Part shown: in pieces, positions 1 to 6,743 of the stretch
How positions within the stretch are numbered: position 1 is the stretch's first letter
Layout: each line of letters begins with the position of its first letter
NCBI GenBank assembly: GCA_964370855.1
Contig: CAYJMF010000104.1
Span: forward strand, 1-16,327
Direction of reading: 5' to 3'
DNA: 16,327 nt
Source of the DNA: JAKLKS01 sp964370855
GTDB taxonomy: Bacteria > Planctomycetota > JAJSAM01 > JAKLKS01
Translations under genes and position numbers: made by a program
The notes under the pieces: model-generated
Database searches by the model: none
Told to the model about the DNA's origin: nothing
What the model saw: the letters and a program-made list of their open reading frames with translations, nothing else

Positions 1-22
1 GGAAGGGTCTCGCCCCCGCCCC

Positions 23-55
23 CGCCGCCAATCTGGGTCGGGTTCAGTATGGCGG
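23..55 (-). repeat. Solo copy of the 33-bp palindromic repeat at the 3' end of a gene
   Basis: The 33 bases are identical to the core of both arms of the inverted repeat at 14742-14853; the centre on the plus strand reads AATCTGGGTCGGGTTCAG. Each copy is itself a small stem-loop: CCGCCA at one end pairs with TGGCGG at the other around a loop of about 19 nt. Here it starts one base beyond the TAG stop of the minus-strand gene that begins at 3206, and read on that gene's strand it has the same orientation as the copies behind the genes at 14757 and 14792. The second arm of a pair could lie just left of the window. The repeat identity is seen directly; calling it REP-like is inference. Confidence 0.85.
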
Positions 56-56
56 G

Positions 57-3000
57 CTACCGCCAGAAGCGGATCTCCGCGGGGTCGAGGCCGGTCCCGG
101 CGGCTCCCCATCCCGCCAGGAACTCCGCCCCGCTCCCCCGCACGGCGACGCAGGGGAGGGACCACGTGGCGCCCGCGGCCGCCGCGGCCACGGTCCGCCA
201 GGCCGGCGTCCCGAGGCCCGAGGGCGCGCCTGCGCTGACGGGGATCCGGGCCGCCGCGATGCGCGTGGACCCGGAGACTCCCGGAAGGGCGGTGTGGGCG
301 GCGATCCAGCCCCCCGTCCCGGCCGTCGGGTCGAAGACCACTTCGATCTCGGCGACGTCCTCGGAGGAGGTCTGATCGAGGGTCGTCGGCGTGGTCCCCA
401 CGCGGGTCCGGGTGACGGCGTTCACGAGGAAGGCCCGGAGGTCCCGGTTCCCCGCGGTCCCGGCGTACTCCCAGGCGACCATGTAGCGGTTCGAGGCGGG
501 GTCGCAGGCCGCCCGCGGGCGCCGCTCGTCCTTGTTGGAGACGTCGCCGAGATTGGTGAGGGTCGCCAGCAGGTTCGGGCCGGAGCCGAAATCCCCGGAG
601 TAGATCTTCGCCCGCACGTCCCACCCGGTGTCCGGCGGCGGGGGATTGGAGCCCCCCTCCACCACGTCGAAGCCGTAGCAGACGAGGTACTCGTCCCGGG
701 CCGAGGACCAGGCCACGTCGGGCTCCCCGTCCCGGTCCTGGAGATCCACGGGGTTGCCGTCCACGGTCACCTGGTGGGTCGTCGAGACGAGGACCCCGGA
801 GGAGACCTCGCCGGGGATGAAGGTCCCCTCCCCGGTGACGAAGCTCTCCTGGTAGACCACGTGGTAGACGTCCGGCGCGCCGGAGGCGTCCCACGCCCAG
901 ACGACCATCCAGTTCTCCCGGGTGGCGTTCCAGGCGATGCGGGGGCGGCTCACGGTGCCCGCGCCCTGGGAGAACAGGGGCAGGGCGTTGGCCTGGGTGG
1001 TGTTGAGGGTCCCGTCCCGGTTGAGGAACTGCCCCTTCACCTTCACGGTGTCCCCGGAGGCGGCGGCGTCGTTCCATGCGTAGACCACGAGCCAGAGGTC
1101 CTTGGAGGGCGCGTAGACCACGGCGGGGTCGGTCTGGTTCTCCGTGGAGGAGGCGTCGTCGGAGAGGCTCGTCACCTCGATCTCGCTGCCCACGGGGGCC
1201 CCCGTCGCCCCGGACCAGCGGCGGGCGCGGATGTCCTTCTGGCCGGAGGTCGTCACCGAGTAGACGACCATGTACTCGTCGTCATCGGCGTTGTACGCCG
1301 CGGCGACGGGGCCCGCGGCGGTGACGCCGGAGGCGAGGGGGCGCCGCCCGAGGACCGTCAGGGCCGCGGGCAGGATCTCCGCCCCCGCGTCGGGGTTGAC
1401 GACGGAGAGGTCGTGCTCCCCCACGGGGGCGGCGGAGACGTCGAGGTCCATGGTCAGGGTGGTGCCGCCCCCGCCGACCGCCTCGGAGGTCGCCGTGACC
1501 GTCGTCGAGATCCCCTGCACGAGGGTCGCCTCCGCGCCGCTCACGAGATCCGTGCCCGTCGCGACGGCCCCGACGATGGCGTCCCCCTGGAAGCCGCGGT
1601 CCGGGGCGAGGGCCGTGAGCCTCGGGGCGCGGACCAGGTTGAAGGAGCTGCCGAAGGTGATGGTGCCCCCGTCGGGGTTGGTGGCCCGGAGGATCCAGGC
1701 GCCGGAGGGGCGCCCGCGGAGGTCGAACTCCGCCTCGCAGGTCGAGGAGGTCAGGGCCCCCACGACGGCGGCGATGGGCGTCTCGGGGTCCTTCTCCAGG
1801 GTCACGGCCATCCCCTCCGCGTAGCCGGCGCCGGAGAGATCCACCCGGAGGGAATCGTCGTTGTCGTGCCCCAGCAGGGGGGCGGCGGCCGCGATGCGGG
1901 GCCCCGTGGCGACGGTCAGCGCCCCCGCCAGCGTGCGCGTCCCCCCGTCCACGTTGGTGACGACGACGTCATGGGAGCCGAGGGGCGCGTTGAGCAGGGG
2001 GACGATGACCGCGATGGTCGTGTCCGTCACGGAGCCCACGATGCCGGAGACGCCGGTGCCCCCGGCGGCGGGGCGGACCGCCACCGCGAGCCCCGCCTCG
2101 AAGCGGGTGCCCGTGATGGTGAAGGCCTGGGATCTGTTGTCGAACCCGAGGGCGGGGCTGATGCCCGAGGGGACGGGGGTGGGCAGGACGGTGAAACCGC
2201 CGGGGAGCCGCCCCTCGCCGCCGGAGGAGAGGGAGACGACCACGTCGTAGTCCCCCGTCGCCCGCCCGTCGAGGTCCACGTCGAAGCCGAGCACCCCGTC
2301 GTTGTAGCGCACCGTCGAGGAGGCGGGGATGGTCCCCCCCTCGCCCTCGAGGCGCACCTCGGCCCCGGGGGTGAAGAACATCCCCGTGACCGCGACGGAG
2401 GCGTAGGAGAGGTTGTCGAAGCCCTCGGCGGGATCCACGGCGTCCACGGCGGGGTCCACGACGAGGTCGGCGTCGGTCCGCTTCGTCGGCTTCAGCCTCG
2501 GGTACTTCAGGGTCAGTGTGAACACCCCGGTGTTCCCGTAGAGGCCCGACTGGCTGCCCAGCCCCACCTCGTAGGTGCCGAGCTCGTCGAGGACGATGCC
2601 GGTGTACTGGTCGAACTTCGCGGAGGCCTTGTGGACCGCGCCGGAGAGGCTCAGCTCCACGCCCGAGGGGGTCTTGAAGTAGACGATCTTCGGGGCGAGG
2701 TCGCTCCCCTTGCCGGCGGCGAGCTTCACCGAGGCCACGGCGCCGGGGGACCCGCCGAACAGGAAGGGGGTCGGGGGGGCGGGGACGATGAAGCCCGAGA
2801 GGGTCGCCTTCTTCGGGGCCTTCACCTTCACCTTCAGGGTGTAGGCGCCGGCGACGACGGGCCGGATGCGGAGGAAGTGGCGGCCGGACTGGTCCACGGG
2901 GATCTTCTTCCCCTGGGCCCTCGCTCCCTTCGAGTCCTTCTTCACGAAGGCGTCGAGCCCCGGGAGGATCGACCGGTCCGGCTGCTGGATGTCGAAGTGG

Positions 3001-3206
3001 GCGCCGGATCCGGCGGCCATCCTGAGGTCCACGTCGAGGAGGGACTTCTCCGTCAGGTCGATGGGCACGACCTCGAGGACGCCCTCCTCGGCGGTCCCCG
3101 TCACGGTGTCCCCGGAGTTGAGGGAGCGGACGTCGCCGGCGGCGGCGGCGGCGGCCCCGGCGAGGAGGAGGCCGAGGGCGAGGGGGAGGCGGGAGAGGGT
3201 CTTCAT
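57..3206 (-). CDS. Large secreted protein with four IPT/TIG-like domains and a seven-repeat propeller-like C-terminus
   Basis: A 1049-residue protein. I chose the ATG at 3206 because it opens a clear signal peptide (MKTLSRLPLALGLLLAG, cleavage near residue 23) and has GGAG eight bases upstream; the frame is open 45 codons further, but that stretch is Gly/Pro-rich and unlike a protein start. Residues 30-240 form a beta-rich region resembling pre-peptidase C-terminal modules (FLRIRPVVAGAYTLKVKV). Four IPT/TIG-like domains follow at about 258-342, 348-432, 436-525 and 529-618. Three carry GFDN or GHDN near the start, and most have a G..F..G motif. Residues 636-1033 hold seven repeats of the type VAWSSARDEYLVCY, consistent with a seven-bladed propeller. 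No C-terminal sorting signal is visible. The likely site is extracytoplasmic, in adhesion or ligand binding, but the exact role is unknown. The domain reading is from pattern, without a profile search. Confidence 0.85.
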   Translation of the reverse strand: MKTLSRLPLALGLLLAGAAAAAAGDVRSLNSGDTVTGTAEEGVLEVVPIDLTEKSLLDVDLRMAAGSGAHFDIQQPDRSILPGLDAFVKKDSKGARAQGKKIPVDQSGRHFLRIRPVVAGAYTLKVKVKAPKKATLSGFIVPAPPTPFLFGGSPGAVASVKLAAGKGSDLAPKIVYFKTPSGVELSLSGAVHKASAKFDQYTGIVLDELGTYEVGLGSQSGLYGNTGVFTLTLKYPRLKPTKRTDADLVVDPAVDAVDPAEGFDNLSYASVAVTGMFFTPGAEVRLEGEGGTIPASSTVRYNDGVLGFDVDLDGRATGDYDVVVSLSSGGEGRLPGGFTVLPTPVPSGISPALGFDNRSQAFTITGTRFEAGLAVAVRPAAGGTGVSGIVGSVTDTTIAVIVPLLNAPLGSHDVVVTNVDGGTRTLAGALTVATGPRIAAAAPLLGHDNDDSLRVDLSGAGYAEGMAVTLEKDPETPIAAVVGALTSSTCEAEFDLRGRPSGAWILRATNPDGGTITFGSSFNLVRAPRLTALAPDRGFQGDAIVGAVATGTDLVSGAEATLVQGISTTVTATSEAVGGGGTTLTMDLDVSAAPVGEHDLSVVNPDAGAEILPAALTVLGRRPLASGVTAAGPVAAAYNADDDEYMVVYSVTTSGQKDIRARRWSGATGAPVGSEIEVTSLSDDASSTENQTDPAVVYAPSKDLWLVVYAWNDAAASGDTVKVKGQFLNRDGTLNTTQANALPLFSQGAGTVSRPRIAWNATRENWMVVWAWDASGAPDVYHVVYQESFVTGEGTFIPGEVSSGVLVSTTHQVTVDGNPVDLQDRDGEPDVAWSSARDEYLVCYGFDVVEGGSNPPPPDTGWDVRAKIYSGDFGSGPNLLATLTNLGDVSNKDERRPRAACDPASNRYMVAWEYAGTAGNRDLRAFLVNAVTRTRVGTTPTTLDQTSSEDVAEIEVVFDPTAGTGGWIAAHTALPGVSGSTRIAAARIPVSAGAPSGLGTPAWRTVAAAAAGATWSLPCVAVRGSGAEFLAGWGAAGTGLDPAEIRFWR

Positions 3207-3272
3207 GGGAGTCTCCGGGAGAAGATCGGCTGCCTTGGGGCCGGGGTCCGGGGGCATGGGGCATGGGCCGCC

Positions 3273-3297
3273 GGCCCCCGGGAACCCCGGGGTGGCC
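3273..3297 (-). other. GC-rich stem-loop in the leader of the secreted IPT protein gene
   Basis: GGCC-CCCGGG (3273-3282) pairs with CCCGGGG-T-GGCC (3285-3297) around a two-base loop with one bulged base. If transcription starts near the TATCAT box at 3335-3330, this stem sits in the roughly 120-nt leader. It may be a chance product of the high GC content; no known riboswitch class is recognised. Confidence 0.3.
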
Positions 3298-3329
3298 CCC
3301 TCCGCCGTCACTTTCCCTGTGAAGGGTCG

Positions 3330-3335
3330 ATGATA
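3330..3335 (-). promoter_or_regulatory. Possible -10 box for the minus-strand IPT protein gene
   Basis: On the minus strand this reads TATCAT, one of few AT-rich hexamers in the 179-bp divergent intergenic region 3207-3385. It would give a leader of about 117 nt. No good -35 box is seen at the expected distance, so the call is weak. Confidence 0.35.
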
Positions 3336-3373
3336 CCCCAACCCCGCCGCTCCGCACGGGATCCCGGGGCGGT

Positions 3374-3379
3374 TACACT
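3374..3379 (+). promoter_or_regulatory. TACACT -10 box giving a leaderless start at 3386
   Basis: TACACT is followed by six bases and then the ATG at 3386, which places the expected transcription start on the A of ATG. No Shine-Dalgarno sequence lies before this ATG, as expected for a leaderless mRNA. No TTGACA-like -35 is obvious. Confidence 0.55.
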
Positions 3380-3385
3380 GCGCCC

Positions 3386-4744
3386 ATGCGCACCCTCCCG
3401 AGGCTCGCCGCCGCCCTGCTCCTCGCCTTCGCCCTCCCCTCCGCCGCCGCCGAGGGGGAGGAGGACCCGCCCCCGGCGCCGGCCCCCGCCCCGGCGCCGG
3501 TCCCGGCTCCCGCTCCCCCCGCCCCCGCCCCCCCCCGCGCCCCCCGCCCTCCCGAGACCATCGAGCAGGCCTACCGCCGCATGGAGGCCCTCCGGGAGGC
3601 CCCCCTCGCCGGCCCCGGGAGCCTCGTCCGCCGCCGGGAGCGGTTGTCGGGCCTCGCGGACCAGGCCCTCGCCCTCCCCGCCGCCGCCGCCGCCGCGGGG
3701 GAGGACCTCTTCCGGCTGGAGGCGCTCTGCTTCGAGGGGGGGAAGTTCGCCGAGGCCGCCGCCTTCGGCGCCCGCTACCTCGCGGGGAAGCCGAAGGCGC
3801 CGGGTCCCGACGCCCCGCCCCTCCTCGACGAGGGGTTCGCCCACGCCTTCCTGGTCCGCTCCCTCGCCACCCTCGGCCGCCTCCCCGAATCCGAGGAGGC
3901 CATGAAGGCCTGGCGGGAGGCGATGCCCGCGGCGGAGGGGATCCCCGCGGTCCTCAAGAGCCTCGGCGACGGCTACGCCCACGCCGGCCGGATGGAGGAG
4001 GCGGTGGCCCGGTACCGGGAGGCCCTGGAGCGCGCCCCCCGCCCGCTGCCGGCCAACGCCGCCTCGACGGTGCAGGTCCTCGTGGAGGCGCTGGCGGCGC
4101 TGGGGCGGCTCGAGGAGGCCGGGAAGGCCCTCGCGAAGGCACGGGAGGAGGGGGGGGCCGGGGACGCCGCCTTCGGACAGCGGCTCGCCGCCGTGGAGAA
4201 GCGCCTCCAGCTCCTCGGGAAGACCTTCGAGGCCCCGAAGCTGGAGCTCTGGAACGGCATGCCCCGGCCCGCGCCGGGGGACCTCGCGGGGAAGGTCGTC
4301 GTGTACCACTTCTTCGCCTGGTGGATGGAACTGCGCCTCGACGAGCTCTCCCGCTGGGCCGCCTTCGCCGGGGAGAGGGAGGGGAAGGGGCTCGTCCTCG
4401 TCCCCGCGACCCGGCTCCTCGGCTTCGAGCCCGGGACGGGGAAGTTCCGGGCCGACCGGAAGGAGGCGGAGGAGCTCGCCGACCTCGTCGTGGTCCTGAG
4501 GGACCGGGGCTGGAACGGCCCCTTCGCCGCGGGCCGCCGAGGGAACCGCTCCTTCGACGACCTCGGCATCCGGGGGCTCCCCATGGACGTCGTCGTGGGG
4601 CGGGACGGGAAGGTGGTCTTCGTGCAGGCCGGCGAGGAGCCGGGGTGCGCCATGGCCCGCTTCGCCGCGGAGAGGGCCCTCGCGGTCCCCGCACCCGCCC
4701 CTCCCGAACCTCCCGCCCCACCTGCCCCCCCGCCGGGGCGCTGA
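3386..4744 (+). CDS. Secreted TPR protein with a thioredoxin/TlpA-like domain lacking CxxC
   Basis: 452 residues. Residues 1-22 are a signal peptide (MRTLPRLAAALLLAFALPSA). A Pro-Ala linker runs from about 28 to 56. Alpha-helical repeats follow, with TPR-like units best seen at 187-215 (LGDGYAHAGRMEEAVARYRE) and 226-255. Residues about 280-435 look like a TlpA/thioredoxin fold: a strand GKVVVYHFFA, then the place where WCxxC should be, and later GIRGLPMDVVVGRDGKVVFV with a probable cis-proline at 399. The redox motif is absent: residues 311-316 read AWWMEL. The only cysteines are at 115 and 421, far from the motif. The protein ends in a second Pro-Ala-rich tail. It is probably extracytoplasmic and serves as a binding or scaffold protein rather than an oxidoreductase; that role is inference. 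Confidence 0.85.
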   Translation: MRTLPRLAAALLLAFALPSAAAEGEEDPPPAPAPAPAPVPAPAPPAPAPPRAPRPPETIEQAYRRMEALREAPLAGPGSLVRRRERLSGLADQALALPAAAAAAGEDLFRLEALCFEGGKFAEAAAFGARYLAGKPKAPGPDAPPLLDEGFAHAFLVRSLATLGRLPESEEAMKAWREAMPAAEGIPAVLKSLGDGYAHAGRMEEAVARYREALERAPRPLPANAASTVQVLVEALAALGRLEEAGKALAKAREEGGAGDAAFGQRLAAVEKRLQLLGKTFEAPKLELWNGMPRPAPGDLAGKVVVYHFFAWWMELRLDELSRWAAFAGEREGKGLVLVPATRLLGFEPGTGKFRADRKEAEELADLVVVLRDRGWNGPFAAGRRGNRSFDDLGIRGLPMDVVVGRDGKVVFVQAGEEPGCAMARFAAERALAVPAPAPPEPPAPPAPPPGR

Positions 4745-4769
4745 AAAAACCGTCCCGAACCTTCGACGG
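4744..4769 (-). terminator. Terminator-like hairpin pointing leftwards, no obvious client gene
   Basis: On the minus strand CCGTC and GACGG (4769-4765 and 4754-4750) form a five-base stem followed at once by six T residues (4749-4744). The shape fits a short rho-independent terminator for leftward transcription, yet no minus-strand gene lies to its right before the convergent gene ending at 6744. It overlaps the stop codon of the TPR protein gene. It could limit antisense transcription or be chance. Confidence 0.3.
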
Positions 4770-4791
4770 GAGTGAACCGGGGGGGTAGGAT
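4762..4791 (+). promoter_or_regulatory. Candidate promoter of the HExxH peptidase gene
   Basis: TTCGAC (4762-4767) and TAGGAT (4786-4791) are separated by 18 bases, a plausible housekeeping -35/-10 pair. The start would be near 4798, giving a leader of about 105 nt before the ATG at 4903. The leader contains a small CGACC/GGTCG stem but no recognised riboswitch. Confidence 0.4.
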
Positions 4792-4902
4792 CGCTGTTTC
4801 CGGGAACGGGGGGGCCGTCGCTTCCGTCCAATGGGGGATGGGGGCGTTTCGACCCCGGTCGGCGCATCAAGGGCAGTCGAAGGCCACGGAGATTCCATAC
4901 CT

Positions 4903-6615
4903 ATGAGACACGATCACGGGGCCGCGCGCCGCCGCAACCTCCTCCCGCTCCTCCTCCTCGCGGGGGCCGCCGCCGTCCTCATCCCCTCGGACGGCGTGCG
5001 CGCCGACGACAAGACCCCGGGGAAGTACCACGAGAACAAGCTCGTGGGCTTCCGCTTCCGCCCCCTCAACGACTGGGCCGCGGTGCCCCCAGGGACCGAC
5101 CCCAACGACCCGAAAGTCGGAGGTTTCTACAGCGACGCGGCCAAGTACGACCGGAACATCAAGCCCGACTGCAGCGTCTACGCCTTCAAGCTGGAGCGGG
5201 AGGCGACGGCCACGGAGGACGCCCAGCCCCTCGGCGGCGGCGACGGCAAGGACCCGCCGGAACCTCCGAAGGGCCCCAGCGAGGCCGATCTCCGCGAGGA
5301 GATGATGAGCCAGTTCCGCATGAAGTCCACCCGGCAGGTGCTGGACCAGACGAGGGACCGGGCCTACGAGATCGCCGAGCAGGTCTACTCCCGCTGGGAC
5401 GAGAAGAAGCAGAAGAAGGCGAAGAACCTGCTGACGAAGAAGGAGCCCGTCGTCAAGGAGGTCAAGACCAAGGACGACCTCATCACCTTCATCGACGGGG
5501 ACTACGTGGTGCCCCTGACCAACGGGGAGATCCTCGTCGGGAAGATCGTGGCGGCCTTCATACGCAACGACGAGTACGAGGTGGGGGTCATCTACGAGAT
5601 CCCCGAGAGCGAGTGGAAGAAGTACGGGCCCGGGGTCCTGGCCAGCCTCAAGTCCATCGAGTTCCTCGACGGGTCAGCGGTGGCCGAGGCGCGCCAGGAC
5701 CTCGCCGACGCGCTGAGCGGCGCCAAGACCGACGACGAGCGATGGCTCGAGACCATCAAGCGAAAGGTCGTCGCAGGCTGGGCCTACCTCCAGACCAAGA
5801 ACTACCTCCTCATCTACGACAAGACCGTCAAGCCGGACCGGGTGAAGCTCATGGCCGTCCAGATCGAGGCCATCCGCAAGGACGTCTACGAGGAGCTGTT
5901 CCCCTCGGACCGCCCGGTGACCGCCGTCTCCGTGGTGCGCGTCTGCAAGGACAAGGGCCAGTACATGCAGTACGGCGGCTCCGGCAGTTCAGCGGGATAC
6001 TGGAGCCCCAGCGAGCAGGAACTCGTCTTCTACGAGGACGGGACGAAGGACGCATTCCGGGTCCTCTACCACGAGGCATTCCACCAGTACATCTTCTACT
6101 CCGTCGGCTCCGTCAGCCCCCACAGCTGGTTCAACGAGGGGCACGGCGACTACTTCTCCGGGCACAACATCAGCCCGTCCGGCAAGTTCATCCCCAAGCC
6201 CTTTTCCTGGAGGCAGTCGATCATCAAGGGGGCCATGGGATCGAAGACCTACGTCCCCCTCAAGATCTTCGTGAAGTACTCCCAGGCGGAGTACTACGTC
6301 CCCGCCCAGGCCGGCCAGAACTACGCACAGGGCTGGTCCATGATCTGGTTCCTCCGCCGCACGAGGAACCCCGCCTGGCAGGGGATCCTCGAGAGGTACT
6401 TCGCCGCCCTGAAGAGCGGCGTCACGAAGTGGGTGGACGAGCAGATCGCTGCCAGGAAGGCCGACGGCTCCTACACCGAGGGCTGGAAGCCCCCCTTCAC
6501 CCCCGACGAGGTCGAGGAGAACGCCCGCACCCAGGCCCTCGAGGCCGCCTTCGGCTCCTTCGACGACAAGACCTGGGACCGCTTCGAAAAGGAGTGGAAG
6601 GACTTCAAGTACTAG
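4903..6615 (+). CDS. Exported HExxH zinc metallopeptidase, DUF1570-like
   Basis: 570 residues. The frame is open from 4831, but the ATG at 4903 opens a standard signal peptide (Arg-rich start, then NLLPLLLLAGAAAVL, cleavage probably after VRA near residue 35), with GGAG 11 bases upstream. The catalytic signature is plain: H390-E391-A-F-H394, with a third ligand E412 in WFNEGHGDYF, that is HExxH, 17 residues, then E, a gluzincin pattern. Residues 36-160 form a separate N-terminal domain (KLVGFRFRPLNDW), followed by a Lys/Glu-rich stretch around 165-190. The arrangement resembles the DUF1570 proteins common in Planctomycetes (established family knowledge; I could not search). It acts in the periplasm or outside the cell; the substrate is unknown. 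Its composition is richer in Lys, Tyr and Asp than its neighbours. It converges on the gene ending at 6744. Confidence 0.88.
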   Translation: MRHDHGAARRRNLLPLLLLAGAAAVLIPSDGVRADDKTPGKYHENKLVGFRFRPLNDWAAVPPGTDPNDPKVGGFYSDAAKYDRNIKPDCSVYAFKLEREATATEDAQPLGGGDGKDPPEPPKGPSEADLREEMMSQFRMKSTRQVLDQTRDRAYEIAEQVYSRWDEKKQKKAKNLLTKKEPVVKEVKTKDDLITFIDGDYVVPLTNGEILVGKIVAAFIRNDEYEVGVIYEIPESEWKKYGPGVLASLKSIEFLDGSAVAEARQDLADALSGAKTDDERWLETIKRKVVAGWAYLQTKNYLLIYDKTVKPDRVKLMAVQIEAIRKDVYEELFPSDRPVTAVSVVRVCKDKGQYMQYGGSGSSAGYWSPSEQELVFYEDGTKDAFRVLYHEAFHQYIFYSVGSVSPHSWFNEGHGDYFSGHNISPSGKFIPKPFSWRQSIIKGAMGSKTYVPLKIFVKYSQAEYYVPAQAGQNYAQGWSMIWFLRRTRNPAWQGILERYFAALKSGVTKWVDEQIAARKADGSYTEGWKPPFTPDEVEENARTQALEAAFGSFDDKTWDRFEKEWKDFKY

Positions 6616-6627
6616 GCGAGAGAGGCA

Positions 6628-6741
6628 GGGGAGAGGCAGGGACGTTCCTAACTAAGTAACTAACTCCACGAGCCACCCTCGTGAATCACGGAGAGGGTGG
6701 TGGAGTTAGTTACTTAGTTAGGAACGTCCCTGCCTCTCCCC
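6628..6741. repeat. Long perfect inverted repeat (42-bp arms) with an all-frame stop cassette between convergent genes
   Basis: The left arm 6628-6669 is perfectly complementary to the right arm 6700-6741. The 30-nt centre has its own stem (CACCCTC 6674-6680 with GAGGGTG 6693-6699) and a terminal CGTG-AAT-CACG, so the whole 114 bp can fold into one hairpin. It nearly fills the 128-bp gap between the TAG at 6613-6615 and the opposing TGA at 6746-6744. Within each arm TAACTAAGTAACTAA (6649-6663, and its mirror on the minus strand at 6720-6706) has TAA every four bases and so blocks all three frames. It is AT-rich against a very GC-rich background. It could act as a bidirectional terminator; that role is inferred, since no U-tract follows. 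Confidence 0.95.
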
Positions 6742-6743
6742 CC

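Noticed and set aside
3252..3267. Tandem GGGCATG units in the leader of the IPT gene
   Set aside because: Only two units of seven bases; too short to call a repeat or regulator site.
3207..3341. Longer N-terminus of the IPT protein
   Set aside because: The extra 45 residues would bury the signal peptide; the ATG at 3206 has a better ribosome-binding site.
3463..3556. Short tandem CCGGCGCC/CCCGCC-like repeats
   Set aside because: They encode the Pro-Ala linker of the TPR protein and are low-complexity coding sequence; no CRISPR or satellite structure.
294..3905. A 1203-codon open frame on the plus strand
   Set aside because: It lies antisense to the IPT protein and runs into the next gene; its product is a Gly/Arg/Val-rich low-complexity mix typical of reversed GC-rich coding DNA, with no signal peptide or domain.
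3308..4870. A 520-codon open frame on the minus strand
   Set aside because: Antisense shadow of the TPR/thioredoxin-like gene; repetitive Pro/Gly/Glu composition and no recognisable motif.
4798..4902. Riboswitch in the roughly 105-nt leader of the HExxH peptidase gene
   Set aside because: Apart from a five-base CGACC/GGTCG stem, no conserved core of a known riboswitch class could be matched.
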